Origin: Phascolarctobacterium sp.
Lineage (GTDB): Bacteria; Bacillota; Negativicutes; Acidaminococcales; Acidaminococcaceae
Reading direction: 5' to 3'
Length of the DNA stretch: 58,534 bases
Assembly: GCF_030531065.1 (NCBI RefSeq)
Contig: NZ_JAUNOQ010000014.1
Coordinates: 1-58,534, forward strand
How positions within the stretch are numbered: position 1 is the first letter of the stretch; each line of letters starts with the position of its first letter. Under the pieces are notes generated by a model, which worked only from the letters and a program-made list of their open reading frames with translations, made no database searches and had not been told where the DNA came from. Below, piece by piece: positions 51,025-58,534 of the stretch. The translations under genes and the position numbers were made by a program.

Positions 51025-52143
51025 CTACCTATTTCCTATGGTAAACAATAAAGCTAAAACTGCAACCATAATTGCTAGTGATGTAAGATAAAGTTGTTGC
51101 ATTTTGTTATTTTCCTTACGTAACCCTTCGACATCCTTTTTTAGTTCATTAATTGCACCATTCATAATATTTCGTGGCAAGTACGACACCATTGAGTATT
51201 CATACGCGTGGCTTCCTCTATAACCGTCAGTAGGCTCGATCAATTTATTGAACTCTAACGTGGAGAAAGGCATCCCGCGCTTTAGATAAACCGTTTTGTT
51301 GGAAGTGTTAAACAACAAACAAAATAACTTACCATTAAATCCAGGATCTACTTGTGTACTATTGGATAAAATAATTCCTTCAAAGAATAAATTTACCACT
51401 AAATCAAATCTGCCTATTACGTCTCTAGGAAAAGAAATTATTTCTTTGCTTGAAGCAATTATATAATCATATGGCTCTATAGGAATAAATGGTTGACTAT
51501 TATCAAGCGTTTGTACCTTCCCCTCATAATAATACTCGTCTCCTAAAGTTAAGTCATAAGATGCGTAGCTAATATTCCTATAGTTACAATTTCTAACAAG
51601 CATTCCGCATTTTATCATTTTTTCAATCATATCACGAGATAGAACCCCGCCAGTATTTCTATAATGCCAAAGCTTTTGTATTAATTCACATGTATCTTCA
51701 AGATTATTGTATATAAGTCTATAGGTACACTTATTATATGAACGACAATCAATAGCTGTAATGGTTTTTTCATTATCAATTCTAATAACCATAAATTTAT
51801 AAAGTTCATTGATATAAAGGAGGCTATCAAAAAATGAATCCGGCATAATTATTATAGCTACATTACCTGATAAATGCTGTCTTCTTACATCCGCCATGTC
51901 AAAAATAAATCTACAGCTATCTTTTTGTAATTTTATTTCAGAAGAAAAAGAATAATATATCAAAGATGATGAAGGTATACTTTCAATATAATCTATTAAC
52001 ATACTATTAAGTATAAAATCAGTCCTAGCCTTAATACGAACAAAAGTATAATCATCTGTACTTCTTGAAATTAGTTTATCAGCAATATTCTTACAAGTTT
52101 CAAGATCATAACCTATTAAAATAATACCATAGTAATTCATCAT
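51025..52143 (-). CDS. Membrane-anchored dCTP-deaminase/dUTPase-fold protein
   Basis: A 372-residue protein. The N-terminal 155 residues have no family I recognise. Residues about 163-315 follow dCTP deaminase: GVLSRDMIEKMIKCGML, ISYASYDLTLGDEYYY, IASSKEIISFPRDVIGRF, TQVDPGFNGKL near 268, and LKRGMPFSTLEF. The catalytic positions look lost: the Ser-Ser-x-Gly-Arg region reads RFDLVVN and the GxIxLE glutamate position reads LFCLLFN. A coiled coil (about 328-350) and a C-terminal membrane helix (352-368) follow, so the fold probably faces the cytosol as a tail-anchored sensor. Dcd enzymes with normal residues act in phage defence by depleting dCTP. Confidence 0.7.
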   Translation of the reverse strand: MMNYYGIILIGYDLETCKNIADKLISRSTDDYTFVRIKARTDFILNSMLIDYIESIPSSSLIYYSFSSEIKLQKDSCRFIFDMADVRRQHLSGNVAIIIMPDSFFDSLLYINELYKFMVIRIDNEKTITAIDCRSYNKCTYRLIYNNLEDTCELIQKLWHYRNTGGVLSRDMIEKMIKCGMLVRNCNYRNISYASYDLTLGDEYYYEGKVQTLDNSQPFIPIEPYDYIIASSKEIISFPRDVIGRFDLVVNLFFEGIILSNSTQVDPGFNGKLFCLLFNTSNKTVYLKRGMPFSTLEFNKLIEPTDGYRGSHAYEYSMVSYLPRNIMNGAINELKKDVEGLRKENNKMQQLYLTSLAIMVAVLALLFTIGNR

Positions 52144-52341
52144 TTAAACCTCAAACAGCTGATACCATACTACCAAAATCATCTTTCTTACTTCATTTAT
52201 AAGTATAATAAGACTAAAGCATAATAAAAGATATAACAGAAGCTTCAAAATAAAATCAATTATGCTAATTAAAAAAGTCTTAATATTTTTCTTGATTTCA
52301 TACCATTTTATCTTAAATTTATATTTAAAATCCCTACCCAT
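52144..52341 (-). CDS. Small one- or two-helix membrane protein
   Basis: A 65-residue basic protein that I do not recognise: a Lys-rich N-terminus (KYKFKIKWYEIKKNIK) followed by a long hydrophobic segment LISIIDFILKLLLYLLLCFSLIILI at about 17-42, enough for one long or two short helices, then a short tail. GTG 52353 opens the frame, but AAGGTG lies 9 bases before ATG 52341. Its stop is immediately followed by the start of the deaminase-like gene. Could be a holin-like or sensor partner. Confidence 0.5.
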   Translation of the reverse strand: MGRDFKYKFKIKWYEIKKNIKTFLISIIDFILKLLLYLLLCFSLIILINEVRKMILVVWYQLFEV

Positions 52342-52412
52342 AGAACACTTCACCTTAACGCATACGAAATAGCATTTCTATCATCATTTAGAATAAATAT
52401 CACTTATGCATT

Positions 52413-53330
52413 TTAAATTATTCGTTCGGTTCTAATATAATATTGTTCTAAAATGTATCTCCTTACAGCATCTCGCCAATCTGGCAACGGCTTAAAGCCA
52501 CTTTCTGTCAATTTACTCTTATCCAGTCTACTGTTAAAAGGCCTCTTAGCTTTACTTAATACATACTCTTCTGTCGTTACTGGAATAAGTTCCGTATTAT
52601 ATCCCGCTTGTTTAAAAATCTCACAAGCAAAATCATACCAAGAAATATATCCGCCCTCATTCGTAGCATGGTAGTAACCGTACTTTTCTGTTTCTATCAT
52701 ATCTACTAACAGCCTTGCTAAATCAAAGGTATAAGTAGGCGTACCTACCTGATCATTTACCACACGCAAAGTATCATATTTCTTCCCTATATTAAGCATA
52801 GTCTTGATAAAGTTATTGCCATTCAAGCCAAATACCCAAGCTATACGAACAATAAAATATTTAGATAAAATACCTGCTACAGCCAATTCACCTTGCAGCT
52901 TACTCTTACCATAAATATTTAACGGCGCATAATCCTTGCAATCCGACTGCCAGGGTTCAGTACCTTCTCCATCAAAAACATAATCCGTACTAATATACAT
53001 CATTTTACAGTCAAGCTTTTTGCAAGCTTCTGCAATATATTTAGTACCGTCAACATTGATAGCAAATACTTTAGCTTGATTTGCCCTATCCTCTGCTGCA
53101 TCTACAGCAGTCCATGCGGCACAATGAATTACCGTATCTGGAGCGAGTTTAGTAAGCGCCATTTCAACTGCACTCTTATCCGTAATATCCAACTGCACAT
53201 ATTCATAAGGCAACCCAATTTTTTTCTGTGGCAATATATCGCTACCAATGCATTTATGCCTTCTTTGAGCCAGCTCGTTCATCACGTCATATCCCAGTTG
53301 GCCGCCCACGCCTGTTACTAAAACTTTCAT
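52413..53330 (-). CDS. rfbD: dTDP-4-dehydrorhamnose reductase
   Basis: A 305-residue SDR enzyme making dTDP-L-rhamnose, the last step of the pathway. NADPH motif GVGGQLGYDVM at residues 7-17, DYVFDGEG near 118, and the catalytic YGKSKLQGE (Tyr-x3-Lys) near 137; NDQVGTPTYTFDLARL is a family hallmark. AGGAG precedes the ATG. Transcribed after the GNAT-like gene and before the insert. Confidence 0.95.
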   Translation of the reverse strand: MKVLVTGVGGQLGYDVMNELAQRRHKCIGSDILPQKKIGLPYEYVQLDITDKSAVEMALTKLAPDTVIHCAAWTAVDAAEDRANQAKVFAINVDGTKYIAEACKKLDCKMMYISTDYVFDGEGTEPWQSDCKDYAPLNIYGKSKLQGELAVAGILSKYFIVRIAWVFGLNGNNFIKTMLNIGKKYDTLRVVNDQVGTPTYTFDLARLLVDMIETEKYGYYHATNEGGYISWYDFACEIFKQAGYNTELIPVTTEEYVLSKAKRPFNSRLDKSKLTESGFKPLPDWRDAVRRYILEQYYIRTERII

Positions 53331-53357
53331 TATATCTCCTAAGACAAATCAATAACC

Positions 53358-54203
53358 CTACTTAGAATAATTATATACATATCTGTACTTTATCTTTCCT
53401 GTATATATAGCTAATAACTTCTCAAATGTTCTTTTTGAAGAAATATTATCAGCTTCTGCCCAATCATATTGATTCGTTGTAGAAAATTCCCATCTTTTTT
53501 GAGAGGCAAAATACATACGTAAAATAACGCTTAAATTCCTTCCACGATAATCACTATCTACTATTATACGCCCAGCTTTAGTTGTAAAATAATAAACACC
53601 TATCAATTTTTCATAAATGTATAAACCAACAACATTACCTTTTTTTACTTGTTCATCCCAATCATCATCTTCTATAGAAAATCCGTTATACTTCCCCATA
53701 TTATCAGCTATCAATTCTTCAACATACTTTTTATCATCAATAGCTACACTTCTCATTACCATACCAACATTTGATAATTTTTTACTATATTTTTCTAAAT
53801 ATCTAACAGATAATTTATGTAAATACCCATAAAACAATCTTACTTGCTCATATTTTTGCTGACAAACAAAGCCACTAGCCAATAACAAATTATGAAAAAA
53901 AATAATATGAGTATCATTTTTTTGTTGTTCATAAATATCACAACAAACATCCTTATCCATTATTGGCAATCTCTGTACAAGATTTGTAAGCCCGCAAAAA
54001 TACAGTCTATAAAAATCCCCTTGGTCTATAAGAATAAACAAAGCACCATCAACGACTTCACACTTTACTTTTCCTTCATATATATATTTAGAAATAATAT
54101 TTTTATTAACAAAAAAGTTTGTAGAGCCCCTTGTCTTCTTGTTAACAACATAGTCAGTATAAAGTTTTTCATATTCACTCAAAATATTTATTGTTCTCAA
54201 CAC
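53358..54203 (-). CDS. GNAT-like protein of the glycan locus (paralogue of 56419-57369)
   Basis: A 281-residue protein with a C-terminal GNAT-like region (NVVGLYIYEKLIGVYYFTT and VDSDYRGRNLSVILRMYFA with helix) after a less conserved N-terminal half. The middle block RLPIMDKDVCCDIYEQQ and HNLLLASGFVCQQKYEQ aligns with LPVLDKDILVENVY and ESLLENMGFTFCNTY of the protein at 56419-57369, showing common ancestry. Start is GTG 54203 with AAGGA 7 bases upstream, 4 bases after the MBL gene stop. Likely an acyl or aminoacyl transferase that takes its donor from the carrier proteins; the substrate is unknown. Confidence 0.65.
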   Translation of the reverse strand: MLRTINILSEYEKLYTDYVVNKKTRGSTNFFVNKNIISKYIYEGKVKCEVVDGALFILIDQGDFYRLYFCGLTNLVQRLPIMDKDVCCDIYEQQKNDTHIIFFHNLLLASGFVCQQKYEQVRLFYGYLHKLSVRYLEKYSKKLSNVGMVMRSVAIDDKKYVEELIADNMGKYNGFSIEDDDWDEQVKKGNVVGLYIYEKLIGVYYFTTKAGRIIVDSDYRGRNLSVILRMYFASQKRWEFSTTNQYDWAEADNISSKRTFEKLLAIYTGKIKYRYVYNYSK

Positions 54204-54206
54204 TTG

Positions 54207-54863
54207 TTATTCCTTCTTCTTATTATATCCGTAATACCTATTTAAAATAAATGATTCTCCATGACCTGGATATACCAACAAATCAGAAGACAAAGAATTT
54301 ATATAAGGAAGTGTAATTTCTTTAAATGCTTTAGGATCACCACCTGGAAATTTAGCAGCTGGTACATTTTCATCTAAAAGTATATCTCCGGAAAACAAAA
54401 TTTCCATATTCAAAAATATAAAATTTCCACCCTCACTATGCCCCGGAATTTGCTTCAAGTACAATTCATTCCCTTGCCATTGAAAGCAAATACTTTCATC
54501 AAATATTTCATCAGCACAACATACATAGTCATTTTCAAAAAAGAAATTCGGCTTTTTTAAACCTCCCTGAAATTCATAATATGCTTCAAAATATTTCGAG
54601 AAATTTTTAGTTGGCTTTTGACAATTACAATTACATTTACTATTTGCTAAAAGCTTACATCCAAAATATCTTTTAAATTGATTCACTCCACTTATATGAT
54701 CATAATGTTCGTGCGTAACAAGCATTAAATCAATGATTTTATTTTGCATCAATCGTTCTACTTCTTCATCATAATAAGGGTCAATTACTAGACAATGCCC
54801 TCCTTTCTCTAAAATATACATATTTTGATTAAGAAGAGGGGTAGTATATGTCCATATTTTCAT
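54207..54863 (-). CDS. MBL-fold metallo-hydrolase
   Basis: A 218-residue metallo-beta-lactamase-fold hydrolase of the glyoxalase II type. Metal-binding THEHYDHISG is at about residues 51-60, PGHSEGGNF near 138, FSGDILLDENVP near 155 and YPGHGES near 198. A cysteine cluster CNCNC lies at about 77-84. In a carrier-protein operon such enzymes can act as thioesterases that clear or release acyl groups; this is inference. It overlaps the ligase gene by 4 bases (ATGA). Confidence 0.8.
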   Translation of the reverse strand: MKIWTYTTPLLNQNMYILEKGGHCLVIDPYYDEEVERLMQNKIIDLMLVTHEHYDHISGVNQFKRYFGCKLLANSKCNCNCQKPTKNFSKYFEAYYEFQGGLKKPNFFFENDYVCCADEIFDESICFQWQGNELYLKQIPGHSEGGNFIFLNMEILFSGDILLDENVPAAKFPGGDPKAFKEITLPYINSLSSDLLVYPGHGESFILNRYYGYNKKKE

Positions 54864-56383
54864 ATTTCACTATTTCCTTGATAAATATTTTGCAATAATT
54901 TTTTATCTATTTTCCCATTAGCATTATGAGGCATTATCTCTAACACAAAAATCTTATTAGGCATCATATACTTAGGTAACTTATCCCTAACTCTTAATAG
55001 AATTACTTTTGAATTTAAATTTTCTCCAGTGCAATAAAGTACTATTAATTGCTTTATTTGATCATAAATACAGGCACATTCATAAACGCCTTCTACAGAA
55101 CTTACTGCAATTTCTATCTCGCCCAATTCTATCCTATATCCTTGATGCTTAATCTGAAAATCCTTTCTAGTAATGTAAACTAACTCACCTCTATCATTAT
55201 ATTTAACTAAATCACCAGTTTTATATATAATTTCAGGATAATGAGTATTTAAAGGATTTTGCACAAAGACTTCCTTGGTTTTTTCAGGATTATCATAATA
55301 ACCATAAGCAAGGAATGAACCTCGTACACATAACTCTCCTTCCTCATTTTCACCAGCCAAAGTGCCATCATCTTTTAAAACAAATACGTCACAATTACTG
55401 CACGCAGAACCAATAGGAATAGGTTCATCATCGTTAAAATCTCTATCCACAACATAATAGGTTGCTATATCCGTAGTTTCAGTTGGTCCAAATAAGTTAG
55501 CATACAATACATTTTTAGATAAATGCTTTCGCCAATAGTTTAACTGTTTTGTAGGCATAGCTTCGCCAGCAAAAAGGACTGTAATTAAATATGAAAGTTC
55601 ATGATTATCCAATGCTTTGAAGTTAGCTATCATATTCATAGCAGAAGGAACCCAATATATGGTATTTATCCTTTCGCTATTCATAAATTCTATTAGTTTA
55701 ACAGGAAAAGAAAAAAGTTGTTTAGGAATTACTACTAATTTAGCACCAGTATAGATAGTAGAAAACATAGTTGATACAGACATACTAAAATAAAATGGAG
55801 TCTGGCTACCGAAAATTGTTTTATCTGTTATGTTAAAAGTCTTTGCGTACCATTGTGCATATTTGATGACGCTTAAATGACTTAGAACTGTTCCTTTTGG
55901 CGTACCAGTAGAACCAGAAGTAAACAATGCATATATCGGATCAGTATCAATCATTTTTTTACGTATAGACGTCAGCTTAACTTCATTCACACTTGTTTTG
56001 ACAACTTCTTGATACATATGTACATCAATATCCATACCCAGCCTAGCTGCCTGATTCGCACATTTTTCATCTACTATGACAGCTAAGGGATTTAATGTAA
56101 AAAAAATATTTTTTATGCGTTCTATAGGCATCAATGCGTCAATAACAACATAAAAATTTCCACTATAAACAACGCCTATCATTGCTTCCCAAGCCTCTGC
56201 TGTATTATCCATGAAAACGGCGATAGGATTACGCATAGCATTGTATTGGCATAAAAAACTACCAATAGCCTGAGCGTTTTTTTGAAAGTCAGAAAAAGTA
56301 ATTTCTTTAAACGCATCCTTGCAGATTATATTATCAGCATATTTTAAAGTAGTATTCTCTAAACAATCCAAAATGGTAATCAT
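54860..56383 (-). CDS. DltA-like AMP-forming acyl/amino-acid ligase
   Basis: A 507-residue adenylating enzyme, about the size of DltA (D-alanine-carrier ligase) and NRPS adenylation domains. Motifs: TSGSTGTPKG near residue 150 (P-loop), LFGPTETTDIATYY near 300, YKTGDLVKYNDRGELVYITRKDFQIKHQGYRIELGEIE near 390-425 in two runs, and the catalytic lysine in ANGKIDKKLL near 495. No carrier domain is fused; the separate carrier genes upstream supply it. Substrate residues are not decoded here. Confidence 0.88.
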   Translation of the reverse strand: MITILDCLENTTLKYADNIICKDAFKEITFSDFQKNAQAIGSFLCQYNAMRNPIAVFMDNTAEAWEAMIGVVYSGNFYVVIDALMPIERIKNIFFTLNPLAVIVDEKCANQAARLGMDIDVHMYQEVVKTSVNEVKLTSIRKKMIDTDPIYALFTSGSTGTPKGTVLSHLSVIKYAQWYAKTFNITDKTIFGSQTPFYFSMSVSTMFSTIYTGAKLVVIPKQLFSFPVKLIEFMNSERINTIYWVPSAMNMIANFKALDNHELSYLITVLFAGEAMPTKQLNYWRKHLSKNVLYANLFGPTETTDIATYYVVDRDFNDDEPIPIGSACSNCDVFVLKDDGTLAGENEEGELCVRGSFLAYGYYDNPEKTKEVFVQNPLNTHYPEIIYKTGDLVKYNDRGELVYITRKDFQIKHQGYRIELGEIEIAVSSVEGVYECACIYDQIKQLIVLYCTGENLNSKVILLRVRDKLPKYMMPNKIFVLEIMPHNANGKIDKKLLQNIYQGNSEI

Positions 56384-56418
56384 TTTTATCTCCCATCAAC
56401 TAAATTCTTATGTAGTAA

Positions 56419-57369
56419 TCACATTGTAGACTTAATTACAAACTGATTCATAGACTTCTCAGTAGCCTCAATACCAACCATTCGATATACTTTCCATGAA
56501 GAAATATTATTTACTGCAATCCATCCTCCAATACCTTTGCTGCGCATATATTCAATTTTAGCAGTCTCATCTTTAGGAATATTATCATAAAATTCCTTAA
56601 ACAAATACAATACTAAAATAGGAGCATATATATTACCTTGGCTATCTCGTCTAGAACCATAAGCTCCTCCACTTATGCGCGATTTGATAGCAATAGCATA
56701 TATTTTTTCTGTTTCATCTGTTATACAGTATAAATTTCCTGCATCAGCCTGAGCTTTACGTTCTTTTAATGTGAATTTTTTTTGTACAAATTTATCAATA
56801 ATACTACGATAAACTTTTTCAAACTCATACAGTTGACTATATTTAGGAATACTAATTTTTTTACCTTCCATAGCTAAAGCTTTTTCCATAACAGCTAATT
56901 TTTTATAAAATTTTTCTGGAGGAAGCGAAGGTCTATCCATAATTGATCTGTAGGTATTGCAAAAAGTAAATCCCATATTCTCTAAAAGACTCTCAAAATT
57001 TATCTGTTCAGACGTTTTCCTACCTTCATAATACACATTTTCAACCAATATGTCTTTATCTAAAACTGGTAAAGAACAATTTTCGGATAAATCTACAAAG
57101 AAAACCGTATGATAATATCCTCCTTCATCATCCGCCAATACAAGCCCCTGAGCTGTTCTGATTTTATAAAAACTCTTTAAAGCAATCAATCTCTTGATTT
57201 CAGAAGGCAGCATATAACAGTTAGAAAATATCTTATGTGGATAATTTTTCTTTATATTTTTTATAAGCATTGTATATTGTTCATAGGATTCAATTGGTAT
57301 TAATACACCCTTTTTAACTAGCTGTCTATGCTTATACCATCGCTTAATTTTATTAAAAACTTCTAGCAT
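56419..57369 (-). CDS. GNAT-like protein of the glycan locus (paralogue of 53358-54203)
   Basis: A 316-residue protein with a basic N-terminus (FNKIKRWYKHRQLVKKG), a conserved middle block with its paralogue, and a C-terminal GNAT-like half (YAIAIKSRISGGAYGSRRDSQG, YMRSKGIGGWIAVNNISSWKVYRMVGIEATEKSM). The open frame starts at 57390, but AAAGGAG 6 bases before ATG 57369 fits, just after the carrier-protein stop. Two such genes flank the ligase and MBL genes, so they may act in sequence or on different acceptors. Function by context only. Confidence 0.6.
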   Translation of the reverse strand: MLEVFNKIKRWYKHRQLVKKGVLIPIESYEQYTMLIKNIKKNYPHKIFSNCYMLPSEIKRLIALKSFYKIRTAQGLVLADDEGGYYHTVFFVDLSENCSLPVLDKDILVENVYYEGRKTSEQINFESLLENMGFTFCNTYRSIMDRPSLPPEKFYKKLAVMEKALAMEGKKISIPKYSQLYEFEKVYRSIIDKFVQKKFTLKERKAQADAGNLYCITDETEKIYAIAIKSRISGGAYGSRRDSQGNIYAPILVLYLFKEFYDNIPKDETAKIEYMRSKGIGGWIAVNNISSWKVYRMVGIEATEKSMNQFVIKSTM

Positions 57370-57370
57370 C

Positions 57371-57598
57371 TCATACTCCTTTAGAAGCATTAATAAGTCT
57401 CATCATACTCTCAACACTATCAAAATTTTCCGGAAGCATACTGTCAACAGGAATCTCTACAGAAAATTCATCCTCAATACTAGCTATAATAGTAACAATA
57501 TCAAAGGAATCAATATATCCATCGGTAACTAACGTATTAACATTACGAAAATCGACATCTGGTCTAATATCTTCTAATAATGCATATAATTTTTCCAT
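57371..57598 (-). CDS. Acyl carrier protein (fourth, divergent copy)
   Basis: A 75-residue acyl or peptidyl carrier protein: four-helix pattern with the phosphopantetheine serine at residue 31 in IDSFDIV. It is clearly different from the three tandem carriers (for example DGYIDSFD versus EEWDSIAA), so it probably serves another step. AGGAG lies 10 bases before the ATG. Confidence 0.85.
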   Translation of the reverse strand: MEKLYALLEDIRPDVDFRNVNTLVTDGYIDSFDIVTIIASIEDEFSVEIPVDSMLPENFDSVESMMRLINASKGV

Positions 57599-57618
57599 AA
57601 TTATCTTTCTCCTTTTAC

Positions 57619-57843
57619 TTATTCCATGTAAGCCAAAATATCCTTTACGCTTTTCATCGCTTTAATTTGAGCTCCGCTTACCGTCTTCTCAAAATTTTCA
57701 TCTAACATAACTATCAACGATAAGGCAGCTATAGAATCCCATTCTTCTACATCGCTGAGCAACGTTTCCGGGGTTAAGCTCCCTTCCTCTACGTCCAATA
57801 CTTCTTCAATCAGCGCCATTTTTTCTTTTAATTCCATTTTCAT
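57619..57843 (-). CDS. Acyl carrier protein, tandem copy 3 (in transcription order)
   Basis: A 74-residue carrier protein, same protein sequence as the two upstream copies. Phosphopantetheine serine is Ser37 in EEWDSIAALSLI, with recognition helix following. The DNA differs from the other copies at a few positions near the 3' end, so this copy is the oldest or has drifted. ATG at the third codon has better spacing from AGGAG than the first ATG, so the true protein may be 72 residues. Confidence 0.88.
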   Translation of the reverse strand: MKMELKEKMALIEEVLDVEEGSLTPETLLSDVEEWDSIAALSLIVMLDENFEKTVSGAQIKAMKSVKDILAYME

Positions 57844-57856
57844 ACTCTCCTTTTAC

Positions 57857-58081
57857 CTATTCCATATAAGCCAAAATATCTTTCACGCTTTTCATCGCTT
57901 TAATTTGAGCTCCGCTTACCGTCTTCTCAAAATTTTCATCTAACATAACTATCAACGATAAGGCAGCTATAGAATCCCATTCTTCTACATCGCTGAGCAA
58001 CGTTTCCGGGGTTAAGCTCCCTTCCTCTACGTCCAATACTTCTTCAATCAGCGCCATTTTTTCTTTTAATTCCATTTTCAT
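57857..58081 (-). CDS. Acyl carrier protein, tandem copy 2
   Basis: Same 74-residue protein as its neighbours, with Ser37 attachment site. By eye its DNA and that of copy 1 are identical through the coding region. Same ribosome-site remark as copy 3: two close ATGs, the second better spaced. Confidence 0.88.
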   Translation of the reverse strand: MKMELKEKMALIEEVLDVEEGSLTPETLLSDVEEWDSIAALSLIVMLDENFEKTVSGAQIKAMKSVKDILAYME

Positions 58082-58094
58082 ACTCTCCTTTTAC

Positions 58095-58319
58095 CTATTC
58101 CATATAAGCCAAAATATCTTTCACGCTTTTCATCGCTTTAATTTGAGCTCCGCTTACCGTCTTCTCAAAATTTTCATCTAACATAACTATCAACGATAAG
58201 GCAGCTATAGAATCCCATTCTTCTACATCGCTGAGCAACGTTTCCGGGGTTAAGCTCCCTTCCTCTACGTCCAATACTTCTTCAATCAGCGCCATTTTTT
58301 CTTTTAATTCCATTTTCAT
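58095..58319 (-). CDS. Acyl carrier protein, tandem copy 1 (first gene of the operon)
   Basis: Same 74-residue protein with Ser37. First in transcription order of the carrier/ligase/GNAT/rfbD operon. The upstream sequence departs from the repeat within a few bases of its ribosome site. Confidence 0.88.
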   Translation of the reverse strand: MKMELKEKMALIEEVLDVEEGSLTPETLLSDVEEWDSIAALSLIVMLDENFEKTVSGAQIKAMKSVKDILAYME

Positions 58320-58534
58320 ACTCTCCTCGTATAATATATTCAGAAGCCAAAAGCAGCTTCCGTTAAATTAACATATTTGTGTAATCGGCTTAGTCAAGCC
58401 CATGATATAATTGACTCAGTGTCAATCAGGCATTAGTTCTTTCACTCCTTGTTGAACCGCTTAGGTTACTTCAATGTAAAGTCTGTTCCCCTGACATGGA
58501 AGTTAACTTCAAACCAGCTGGCTGTTTGCTTGAT
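58320..58534. other. Leader and promoter region upstream of the carrier-protein operon
   Basis: AT-rich, no gene seen. On the minus strand it holds a possible promoter TTGACT-16-TATGTT and the palindrome TTGACACTGAGTCAA (about 58418-58432). The window ends here, so the true start of the locus is not visible. Confidence 0.4.

Larger units (their letters stand above)
57608..58327 (-). repeat. Tandem triplication, 238-bp unit
   Basis: Three head-to-tail units of 238 bp, each a carrier-protein gene plus its ribosome site. Units 1 and 2 (58095-58319 and 57857-58081) look identical; unit 3 (57619-57843) has at least three substitutions near its stop codon (TCCATG for TCCATA, CCTTTACG for CTTTCACG on the plus strand). 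Confidence 0.92.

Noticed and set aside
57608-58327. CRISPR array
   Set aside because: The repeat is a 238-bp gene-sized tandem duplication, not short repeats with unique spacers.

Overview
The window looks like chromosomal DNA of a Negativicute, i.e. a Firmicute with an outer membrane, probably near Phascolarctobacterium/Acidaminococcales. Firmicute-type genes (ribonuclease J, FtsK/SpoIIIE, C40 peptidase, DUF2156 protein, Asp23-like domain) occur beside a 1237-residue autotransporter with a C-terminal outer-membrane barrel and dTDP-rhamnose genes. Several genes begin with TTG. The species is inference; no rRNA, tRNA, CRISPR array or intact insertion sequence was seen.

Layout. 1-8 kb: a minus-strand operon of housekeeping genes (RNase J, FtsK, RodZ-like protein, YgiQ, a solute-binding lipoprotein) from a clear sigma-A promoter. 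8.3-12 kb: the autotransporter. 12-15.6 kb: a TRAP-TAXI transporter set (receptor, DUF1850 protein, fused permease). 16-21 kb: a P-loop/Asp23 fusion, PHP phosphoesterase, leucyl aminopeptidase and an SH3-NlpC/P60 hydrolase. 21-29.5 kb: a GNAT and a DUF2156 protein, a membrane protein, a class IV aminotransferase homologue lacking the PLP lysine, a CPA2 antiporter, and an EF-G paralogue lacking two key GTPase residues. 29.6-33.3 kb: AlkA-type glycosylase, SAM methyltransferase and PLD-helicase-DUF3427 protein, a possible repair or defence unit. 34-41.3 kb: a six-gene group 4 [NiFe]-hydrogenase operon (hyfBCEFG plus a fused hyfH-hyfI). 41.4-43.6 kb: a reduced type II secretion/type IV pilus cluster. 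43.7-46.1 kb: PEP synthase.

From about 47.7 kb the DNA becomes AT-rich and is a surface-glycan locus. rfbB and rfbD, often adjacent elsewhere, are separated by a 4.6-kb insert (47.7-52.35 kb). The insert holds (a) a Pycsar-like pair, a class III cyclase-fold protein with both metal-binding Asp positions replaced and a C-terminal two-TM protein, and (b) an unfamiliar trio: an FAD oxidoreductase fused to a nucleoside-deoxyribosyltransferase-like domain, a dCTP-deaminase-fold protein with altered active-site positions and a C-terminal membrane anchor, and a small membrane protein. This insert is the best candidate for an undescribed, probably nucleotide-sensing defence system.

Downstream of the insert (upstream in transcription) is a carrier-protein operon: three tandem copies of one acyl carrier protein (same protein sequence, 238-bp period), a fourth different carrier protein, a DltA-like adenylating ligase, an MBL-fold hydrolase and two paralogous GNAT-like proteins. 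The simplest reading is that an acyl or aminoacyl group is activated, loaded on carriers and transferred to a sugar or glycan made with dTDP-rhamnose. The substrate cannot be read from sequence.
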